Below, one piece after another: positions 56,416 to 64,000 of a DNA stretch of 64,000 nt. The stretch covers positions 62,868,705 to 62,932,704 of the forward strand of contig CAXKWD010000007.1 of the NCBI GenBank assembly GCA_964059195.1, in the 5' to 3' direction. The position numbers were made by a program, and so were the translations under genes. Every line of letters starts with the position of its first letter. Position 1 is the first letter of the stretch. Origin of the DNA: Ectobius pallidus (Eukaryota; Arthropoda; Insecta; Blattodea; Ectobiidae). The notes below the pieces were generated by a model. It was given only the letters and a program-made list of their open reading frames with translations, did no database searches and was not told the origin of the DNA.

Positions 56416-57185
56416 AAGCATGCTACACACTAATCATTCAAAAAACATGTGTCCCGTTGAGTGCAGAAATTTCAATGTGAGTGACACCAGACATTGGCCA
56501 GATGTTTTTGAATGGGCTGTAAACTGAACCCGGTGAGCTGAGCTGTTCGGACCCTGTAAAAACAAGAAATTCCCCCTGCACCTCATACCCCAGAGACTTT
56601 CTTTGCTGTGGGGGACACCTTTACACCGTCAACAAATACACAAAGCTTTATGCTATATACCGCGTCTTGAGGCCGCACCAAGCAACCAGCAGTTCATGCT
56701 TCAACTCTTGCAAAAAGTAAAATAAGTAGGTCTAATGTGTATGTAAAATAAAACGGTACATAACATTTAAAAAATATATTCTAATGCTAAACAACTTCTA
56801 CATAATACTGACTTTTAAATAATTGTTTTAAAAGAAAAACACCTGACTATACCTAATTATGGATATAATTCTTTTTAGTTTTCCTCAAACCTAGGGGGGT
56901 ATGGGCACCCCTGGGTATGGGTGCCCTTGGTATAAGTCTCTGATTTCTGAGAATTTAGCATATGCAGTTTTTTCGAAGACATCATATAAGGGAAATAAAA
57001 TTGTTTTGTCATAATCCCTTAGATTTAATCAATTATTTCTAATACACTTAAATGTATGTACAAAATCAAATGTGTATTTGCTGTAATGTGTATTAAAAGC
57101 AACCAATTTTGAATTTTGCGATTGAAGGAACATATTTATATTTACACTACAATCAATATATGAAACCCACAACTGGAAATAAAGT
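56416..57185. other. Unassigned AT-rich
   Basis: Continuation of the target sequence of the GC-rich insertion. No coding signal. Confidence 0.45.
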
Positions 57186-57189
57186 CAAT

Positions 57190-58284
57190 CACTTTGAAGC
57201 TGTCATGTTCTTAACAGGGAATAAACCAACAACTTCTCTAAAATGCCCAAACGGAAATGAAATCAAATAAGCCTAGATAGTTTTAGATAATGAGATTGCA
57301 TTGTTGCTAGCAGTACCTACGATAGAATCATTCCAGTAAGAATCACATAATCCGTCTCTTGCACATAAGTTTCATCTAACTGAACAATTGCATATCTTTC
57401 CCTGTCATTAACTTTAGAGCATGCTCCCATTAGATACTTCTTGTTTTCATTTTGAACATTTGGAGACAAATATAACTATCTAACAACAAGCTCATTTTTA
57501 CTGTGTCATCCTATAACGTCTTAACCAAACCAATATAGGTCTGTACCATGCTTGTAATGTTAGCAAGAACATTATTAGAGTCATATGTTACAGATTAATT
57601 TACATACCTTGTAAGCATGTTTTCCAGTTGAGACCACCACAAAATTTATTGTGCGGAATTACCCATTCTCACTGAGATGCACTTAATATTTGGTTATTTA
57701 CACACACTTGCACTGATAAATTTGGTTATACTTTAATACTTACATCAATCTGCGGAACACCCACAAAATGTACCAATAAAAAGCAACAGACATTGAATTT
57801 ACATTAGTGATCCACTGGCAATCAATCTTATGTTTGAAAGCATCTAATAGTTCACCAAATGAATTAATTTTGTCCATTTCTAACCATTCTGTGTGTTGCT
57901 GGTTCAGTCTCTCAATGTTCTTCTGCCTTCGAATAGCAGGATCCACTCGTGTCGAGATACTGGGGTTCTTAAAACGTTCTGGTAAACCTTGAAATATCCT
58001 TGGTACAGCATCAGGTTTCAACAGACATCTGTTTCAGGGATACTGCTGCACATTTCCCTGTTTGTCCACAGAAACCTTCACCAGATTGAAATCTTGTTGT
58101 TCAAAGTGTTTTGTACACACTACTGAATGCTTCGTTGGTGTGAAGTCTTTCCTTGGTTAAGCTTTAAGCCACAAATTGAAATTTTCCTTATCAGTAGGAA
58201 ACTTAAAAATGGTAACATGACCACTTCATTAATAGTACTCCGATAATTGCTGTTACAGCCAGGAACGCTACATTTAGGAGCCAT
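57190..58284 (-). pseudogene. THAP-domain, P-element-like transposase relic
   Basis: The minus-strand ATG at 58284 opens MAPKCSVPGCNSNY (first two Cys of the THAP C2CH zinc finger). Two frame changes later come ENFNLWLKA, VVCTKHFEQQDFN (Cys and His) and LKPDAVPRIFQGLP (AVPTIF box), so the THAP domain is complete in order. Below 57740 weak blocks such as YAIVQLDETYVQE and REVVGLFPVKNM may be the decayed P-type core. THAP domains occur in P-element transposases and domesticated genes; the breaks favour a relic. Confidence 0.6.
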
Positions 58285-59047
58285 CTGTAATTAAAGAAAA
58301 ACGTATAAATTAATGTTTATGTGAATGCTGAACAACTTTTCATTTCAGTAAAATAAAATTGCTTTTTACAAAGGTTACGTTACCTTGTGTTCTCGGTTTC
58401 AAATTCTTTTTCAGGTATATTTACTCATTGGTAATACAAGAAGCTTCGGAGAGATTAGTAATATTTTCATATGCATTGAGAAGTTATTAATTTCTTCTTG
58501 TCAACTGTAAGCAGCACAATTTGAAACATTCAAACTCCACAATACAACACCATCTTCTTCTTCTTCAATGGTATATTGGCCTTGGCATGAGTGACCCATG
58601 TGGCCAGTGTGATATAATGGGATCATTTGTCCCGGAACAGAAAGAATTGGTGGCTCAGCTATACCGGTGTTGAAACACCATCATCCCCATGTGCGAAAAG
58701 TGTGAAATTGGGAAGGGAAAGAGAGAGGAATGAGAAATTTATGCGAAAGGGTGTCTTTGTTAGGGATATCTGGTCTGCATAACGATGGAACTTGATTGCG
58801 ATCAGAAATAACATCTTCCCTCTGAAAAGAAAACGTGAGGTCCTAGCTAGTTGAATTAAACTATGACAGTTTAATTTTACATCTTTTCTTGTGAAAGTAT
58901 AATAAATGTAGTATATTAATAATCGGGTTATATAACAGCGTGTGTAAAGATAGCGGAAAAGATATATGAAATTTACTAAGCTGGGAATACAAATTGCGAT
59001 TTGCTTGTTCATTGAAAGAGCAAGCCAAAATCATGTGATTTACAGTA
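58285..59047. other. Unassigned
   Basis: No gene is seen. Confidence 0.45.
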
Positions 59048-59065
59048 CCCCCCCCCCCCCCCCCC
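59048..59065. repeat. Poly(C) tract, 18 bases
   Basis: An uninterrupted C homopolymer. Its length is likely to vary between reads. Confidence 0.9.
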
Positions 59066-59189
59066 GTTGACACCTGCATAAAGGAGTATCTGTGAAACGG
59101 ATTTTATGCAGAAAAGTTGGCGAACTATGATGACCTATAAATTGGGTAGTATATGGTCGGTTGTTTAAACTCAAACTTCACTTACTTGT

Positions 59190-60460
59190 TTCTTTTCAAG
59201 AATCATGATTTCAATCAGCCTCCTGATCATCCTCAGCTTGTGTCCGACTGTTTTGAATTTCAGTTGTTTGTCCTTGTGACGCTAGAGCAGGTTGTGTGTT
59301 CTGTGACTTCTGTGGCAGGTAGAAATTTTGAATGAGCCTACTCTCTATATATGTGTCAAAATTCATCAATTTGTTTTTGTGTTTTTGAATGAAGATGTTC
59401 TCCCATGTTGTGAGTTCTGTTGGTCGCTGGATACTTTTTAGTAATTTTGTTTCTTGACTTATGTTGTGGCCATCATTCCAGAAGTGGTGTGCTGCTACAG
59501 CTGATTTGTCATACTGTTGGTATTTTATGTGTCTAAAGTGTTCTTTTTTTCCTAGTCCTCAAGTTCCTTTTGGTTTTCCCGATGTAAATTTTGTCACAAT
59601 TTTCACAGCTTATCTGATAAATTCGCGATTTGTTTTCCAATGTCTCCAAATCTTTATTATTTGTGGTTATTAAATTCTTCACATTCTTGTTGTTTTTGGG
59701 GGCTAATGTTATGCTGTACTCCTTAAAGATTTTTTGAAGTTTATGGTAGTGTTTCGAGTGGTATGTGAATTTCTTGAAAGAGTTCTCTTGGTTGTTTATT
59801 GGGGATGGAGTGGTTTCTCTTTTATCAGTTTCTTGCAAGTGAAATATTTAATTTTCTTGTCAACTAGGCTTTTGGTGTATCCATTTCTGTGGGCAATTTC
59901 TACCATTTCATTATATTAATTATTATATTCTGTCTTGTTCAGCGGAATATTTATAAGTCTGTTTATTACTGCAAGTTTGTGGGCTGTAGGATTGAAACTG
60001 TCAGAATTAATGAAATTGTTGGAGTGTGTTTCTTTGCGGTAAATGCCAAATTCGATTTTGTTGTCCTTTTTCATAATTTTCAAGTCCAAGAAGGGGAGGC
60101 AGTTTTCTTTTTCTGTTTTTAGTGTGAATTTTATCGTCTTCTCCTGTAAGTTAAGCCGTTTCAAAGCATCATCTACGTGTTTGTTGTGTACTACTGAAAT
60201 GATGTCGTCAACGTACCTGTGCCAGATTTTGAACATCCAGGGAAATGCTTGGGTTATTTTAGTTTCAAAATGACTCATATACAAATCTGCCAGGAAAGGA
60301 GATAAAGAGTTGCTCATGGCCAGTCCTGATGTCTGTTGGTAGAAGTTATTGTTGTAAGAGAAGAAAGTTTGGTCTAAGCAGATAGTTGTTAGTTTTTTGT
60401 ATTCTGCCACTCTATCTGGTTTTTGTCCTATTGATGAGAGTCAATCTTCTAGGTAGATTA
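59190..60460 (-). pseudogene. Penelope-like element: RT palm to GIY-YIG, decayed
   Basis: Minus-strand from about 60460: VAEYKKLTTICLDQTFF, GLAMSNSLSPFLADLYM (motif B, usually GLAMGNSLSP), catalytic YVDDIISVV, FLDLKIMKKDNKIEFGIY. After a stop at about 59915 the thumb continues. GIY-YIG follows with RIYQISCENCDKIYIGKT, then a frameshift and SAVAAHHF..., TTWENIFIQKHKNKLMNF. It is interrupted at about 60461 by the Jockey-like LINE. A hammerhead-like tail follows at 59197-59240. Confidence 0.82.
59197..59240 (-). ncRNA. Hammerhead-like motif of PLE E
   Basis: Stem I CAAG/CTTG, core CTGAGGA, two extra bases TG, a strong stem II ATCAG/CTGAT with loop GAGG, GAAA, a TC/GA stem III and TT at the cleavage step. 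All parts are in the correct order for a minimal hammerhead, again with extra bases before stem II. Confidence 0.5.
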
Positions 60461-60461
60461 G

Positions 60462-60480
60462 TAATAATAATAATAATAAT
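60462..60480. repeat. (TAA)n tail of the Jockey-like LINE
   Basis: On the minus strand the LINE ends in ATT units about 50 bases beyond its stop, a tail type seen in I/Jockey-group LINEs. Confidence 0.65.
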
Positions 60481-60531
60481 TTATTTCACCATTGAGCAAT
60501 ACATTGGTTGCTATAGGCTACTTAACAATAC

Positions 60532-61674
60532 TTAAAATGTGATATCAACATCTACATCCAGAAATTCTTTAATAGAATAAAATGGATTTTGTTCTAGCCA
60601 GTTAAAGAGTACAGTTTTGTACCTACGAATAGGTACAACTATGGCTGTTGTCGGCAATTTGTTGAAAAAATTTACACCATTGTAATAGCATGAATTGTGT
60701 GTACTGGTGAGTCTGCATCGAGGCAGGTTAATGTTATTCTTATTTCTAGTGTTGAATGAGTGAATTTCTATTCTTACTGTATATAGATCTAGGTTAGTCT
60801 TAATATAGATTAGGGTGCAATATATGTATAAATTGTATACTGTCATAATTTTCAGCTCTTTGAACAATGGTCTACAGGAATCTCTACTACCTTTGTTGAG
60901 TATTATTTTAATTACCTTCTTCTGGCATTTTAGTATGCTGATGACTTCAGCAGAGTGACCCCAGAGGTGTATACCATAATTAATGTGACTATGAAACATT
61001 GCAAAATACACATTCCTTAAGACAGCTACTGAAAGACACGTCTTCAGTTTTCTTATAGCAAATATAACCCTTGACAGCTTGACACAAATAGCCTCAACAT
61101 GAGTCCTCCATGTTAACTTCCTGTCCATATGAAATCCTAACAATTTTACACTGTTCAATTCATTTTCACATTGATTGTTCAAAGAAAATGAGAATTGTTT
61201 AGTTTTATTTTCATTTAAAGATAAGCTATTACTACAGAACCACTTCTTTGCTTCACTGAAACCCGTGTCTGCAAAATCCTTCAGTTGTTCCAGACTTCTG
61301 GCACTAGTCATAAGTGTGGTGTCATCTGCGTATAATGTTGTATCTATCGGCATGTTACAAGGTAGGTCATTCATTAATATTAGGAATAGAAATGGTCCCA
61401 GTATTGATCCTTGCGGTACTCCATGTATCACTGTGGCCGTGCTTGAAACCTTATTTCCAATCGCAACCATTTGTTTTCTATTGTACAGAAAAGATTTCAG
61501 AAGACTTAATGTATTTTGTTTTATGCCATAATATTCAAGTTTCTCCAGGAGTAGATTGTGTGGTACACAGTCGAATGCTTTAGTTAAATCACACAGTGTC
61601 AAAGAGATAATGTTTTTATCTTCAAAGCCCTGAATAATTACATAAAAACCTTTGTTATTACATACATGCTTCAC
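60532..61674 (-). CDS. Jockey-like LINE reverse transcriptase, 5' truncated
   Basis: 380 open codons on the minus strand. LCDLTKAFDCVPH has the motif A Asp. GVPQGSILGPFLFLILMNDL is motif B, and TTLYADDTTLM is motif C with the catalytic YADD. LGFHMDRKLTWRTHV and the C-terminal tail VYFAMFHSHINYGIHLWG and NKLPTTAIVVPIRRYK follow. The endonuclease and RT fingers are missing, so it is a 5'-truncated but otherwise undamaged copy and probably young. It lies between PLE E and PLE D; no clear target duplication was found. Confidence 0.9.
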   Translation of the reverse strand: MKHVCNNKGFYVIIQGFEDKNIISLTLCDLTKAFDCVPHNLLLEKLEYYGIKQNTLSLLKSFLYNRKQMVAIGNKVSSTATVIHGVPQGSILGPFLFLILMNDLPCNMPIDTTLYADDTTLMTSARSLEQLKDFADTGFSEAKKWFCSNSLSLNENKTKQFSFSLNNQCENELNSVKLLGFHMDRKLTWRTHVEAICVKLSRVIFAIRKLKTCLSVAVLRNVYFAMFHSHINYGIHLWGHSAEVISILKCQKKVIKIILNKGSRDSCRPLFKELKIMTVYNLYIYCTLIYIKTNLDLYTVRIEIHSFNTRNKNNINLPRCRLTSTHNSCYYNGVNFFNKLPTTAIVVPIRRYKTVLFNWLEQNPFYSIKEFLDVDVDITF

Positions 61675-61694
61675 TAAATATTTACCTGTTTTTA

Positions 61695-62044
61695 TCAGGA
61701 CCGATCTGTTTCCGCCATTCTCATGGCCATCGTCAGCTGTTCGTCAGTTGATCACTATCCGTGAGGTGTCCAGTAAGGGTAAAGGCGTCAGTCGGTTCTC
61801 CTGACATCTCTCGAATTTTCTTATTTGTCTCTTTGTTGACTGGTTGAATGTAGAGTTCATGGAGTCATAAGTAATGTTGTCAATATGCTCCCAATCCTGT
61901 GGCGAGAGTGTATCGCTGAGTTGAAGTTGTGCTCCCAAAAGCGTCCGGTCTTTTTTGCAAGCTCTTTCCGAGCAAAGTGGATGCGTTCTCGTAGCAGGGA
62001 GAGCTCTGCTCGGTCATAGATACGGTGAGCCTGGGCAGAAGTCA
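61695..62044 (-). pseudogene. Penelope-like element N-terminal coding joined to its 3' tail (internal deletion)
   Basis: Minus-strand SAQAHRIYDRAELSLLRER and, after a frameshift near 61940, GAQLQLSDTLSPQDWEHID then FERCQENRLTPLP belong to the N-terminal region of a PLE protein. Within about 10 bases of the stop at 61744 the sequence reaches the 3' hammerhead-like motif (CTGACGA, stem II GCCAT/ATGGC with loop GAGA, GAAA, at 61705-61740). RT and GIY-YIG are therefore deleted. Confidence 0.6.
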
Positions 62045-62311
62045 GGTGTCTTTTCATCCTAAGATTAAGAAGCCCCGTCCAATTAGGAGCACAGATGATT
62101 TTCCACCAATCACAGGCCACGCCACGAATAAAGAGAGTACGGACGGCAGAGCAGTATATAAGGAGGCTCACGGCAGCGAAAATTTCAGTACTGCCCAGAC
62201 CTGCAAGAGAGAAGGACGTACCCTTGAAGATGCCGAACGAAGCCTTCGGTGAAACGTTGGGAATAAACAACCCAACTGGACCACGGCCTACAAGCCCGGA
62301 AAATCTGAGCA
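62044..62311 (+). mobile_element. PLE pseudo-LTR, inverted relative to the adjoining ORF
   Basis: Plus-strand leader/tail sequence of a PLE: a CCAATCA...TATATAAG promoter-like start (62107 and 62156), TTGAAGA (C of the core replaced by T), a strong stem II GCCGAA/TTCGGT, GAAACG at 62224-62256, then GGACCACGGCCTACAAGCCC. The layout parallels the tail of PLE A. It faces away from the minus-strand PLE ORF, giving a head-to-head joint. Confidence 0.6.
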
Positions 62312-63295
62312 ATCTTGAGTACTACATTTTCCATAGCACTGAATAAGTCTTTATTTTGCCTTCCAGGATCTGCACCGAGATATAGATCAAAACAGTAAAC
62401 GTAGCCTGAAATTCCTGCTCTCACCCACATCTTGAAGCCCCATCTTTTTGGTTTCTTGGGTAAGAATTGCTTCAGTTGTGAACATCCCTTAAACGGAATC
62501 ATCATCTCGTCTATGCTCTGAAATACTTCTGGGCTGACAGCAGCATGGAATGTTTCGTGGAATTTTTGGAGCACTGGTTTTATTTGTACTGCTTTGTCAG
62601 TATTGTTGGCAGGAATTGTGTCTGTATCAACAAAATGTAAGTATCGCCTTATGTCTTCCCATCTATTTACAGACAGCATCAGCTATAACATCCATGTGCA
62701 GTCCATGTTCAGAAGACCAGTACTGTCTTATGCATGGGTATTTTATCTAAGTCATTACAAGAACAATTCCAAGGTAAATTTTAAGCTCCATCACACTAAG
62801 TCCAAAATTTTCTTTGCCATTACGACATGCGTACAGATTAGATTGCAGTACTATTTCTTGCATCAAATCATCAGGAAAGAGTTGTGAAAAATAATCCACA
62901 GGGCTATCTCCATGAATATTTACTTTATGGTTTCCTGTAAACTGAGGTTCGTTACCAGGAAGTGAATTCTCTCTTTCGCTGGACCACACTGCTTGTCTTT
63001 TGGCTGTCGTGCTGTTCGTGACAGCTGAATTCTGGACACCAACTGGATTTACAACATTGTGAGTCTGACCAACAGGAGAAGGACATTCACCATCATCCTC
63101 ACTTGAATTATCACTACTTGTAGGGTCATTTGGAAGTATCTGGTATGTAGCATCATCATCAGAACTTAGTTCCAGACCATCTTCAGATTCATCCAACAGT
63201 TCTGCAATCTGTTCATCTGTTAGGGTCTTGTGGTTATAATAATACTTTTTCAATCTGTTATTTATTGCTGATGGACCTGACAGTTGGTTATCCAT
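62312..63295 (-). pseudogene. piggyBac-type transposase, frameshifted and cut by a PLE
   Basis: ATG at 63295. An acidic N-terminal region (LLDESEDGLELSSDDDA) is followed by VDYFSQLFPDDLMQEIVLQ and LSVMELKIYLGIVLVM. A frame break lies near 62690-62750. Then come RWEDIRRYLHFVD, FQSIDEMMIPFKG (first catalytic Asp) and KRWGFKMWVRAGISGYVY. Coding stops at LFSAMENVV where the PLE begins (about 62312). The remaining catalytic Asp residues and the Cys-rich tail are lost. piggyBac elements insert at TTAA; its ends were not located. Confidence 0.85.
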
Positions 63296-64000
63296 CTATA
63301 AAAGAGAAGATTATGTCAAGTAAGTCGAGAAAGAAAGATAATTAAAAATACATACATGTACAAAATTTTCCTAACCTAAAATGAGTAGCCACATGGAAAC
63401 TTGCCCGTATGCATGAGAGGGATTAAGCAAAGAACACTTGTTTCTATGAGTCTAGATGAAAGTGCAGTGTTTCTGCTTTATTGTGGTTCTATCTATTTAA
63501 CTTAGATGTTGAATAGATACTCACAATAAATAAGTAAATAGGCCGTCGGTGTATAGGTAGTAAAGGATAGATGTTCTCAGCTTCAGGTTCCATGGCAGAC
63601 TCTCTCTGTCAGCGTCCTATGCCGGGAAGGAAGGTAGGCTGTCATTGGTCAATGGGAAACACCTGACAGCCGGCTTTATTCAATGTTGCCATATTACATA
63701 TTAACACGCACAGTCGTACCACACAGGCACTCAACTACATACATTACAGAAAGTAGGATTACAATTTCATTAATTTTGTTGTGGAGAGATTGAACATTTT
63801 GATGATGTATATATGGAATTAGTCTCTGGCACATTTGATCGACCACTTACCTTTATATTGGAAGCTTTTGACTCTTCTTGTGGCGATGTTTCTGTGTAGC
63901 ATTCTGGGTGTTTGGGTGTTTCCAATTAACTCTCTCTTACAATAAAAAATCTGTTGCTAGTTTGGTTGGAATCTTCGTTTGTTTTTTTGTTAATTTTGAT
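63296..64000. other. Unassigned right end of window
   Basis: Probably includes the piggyBac 5' flank. GGTAGGCTGTCATTGGTCAATGG at 63630 contains a CCAAT-box-like element on the minus strand. No gene is seen. Confidence 0.4.

Overview
The window looks like intergenic or intronic DNA from a large, AT-rich, repeat-rich arthropod genome, most likely an insect. The evidence is the element mix: RTE-like and Jockey-like LINEs, BEL/Pao and Ty3/gypsy LTR elements, many Penelope-like elements (PLEs), hAT, mariner, piggyBac, PIF/Harbinger, Helitron and P/THAP-type sequences, and tRNA-derived SINEs. I cannot name the species; a cockroach- or termite-like genome is only an impression. I found no convincing intact host gene. 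At best there is one unanchored 70-base exon-like segment near 9.3 kb.

Layout. 0-4.2 kb: a frameshifted RTE-like LINE (+), a Penelope GIY-YIG fragment folded on itself, a decayed RTE-like endonuclease/RT (-) and a pogo-like scrap. 4.7-5.8 kb: a candidate TIR element hosting a 332-bp palindromic pair of tRNA-like sequences. 6.05-8.86 kb: a PLE made of two head-to-head copies forming a 1.2-kb inverted repeat. 10-21.6 kb: one Ty3/gypsy relic (-) split by three later insertions, namely a tRNA-SINE, a 6.6-kb BEL/Pao element with 654-bp LTRs, and a 2.76-kb PLE. The last two have clear target duplications. 22-28.5 kb: hAT relics, two tRNA-like SINE copies in inverted orientation, a mariner with 198-bp inverted ends and a PLE tail. 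28.9-36.2 kb: PIF/Harbinger, Jockey-like scraps, nested Helitron ends, an orphan hammerhead-like motif and a 2.4-kb palindrome. 36.9-47.2 kb: gypsy-type gag and integrase sequences (-) interrupted by a hAT and by a TIR transposon encoding a transposase-like protein of a little-described family. 47.8-53.3 kb: a LINE RT, a 103-bp hairpin and a ZMYM/DUF4371-type hAT. 55.5-56.4 kb: a GC-rich insertion with a 20-bp target duplication. 57-64 kb: a THAP/P-like relic, another PLE, a Jockey-like LINE, a rearranged PLE and a broken piggyBac.

Most coding regions are broken by stops, frameshifts or insertions. Three patterns stand out. PLE copies repeatedly carry an inverted piece at the 5' end and a hammerhead-ribozyme-like motif at the 3' end. 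Two LTR elements have gag and integrase but no reverse transcriptase between them. Several insertions can be ordered in time from target duplications and restored reading frames.
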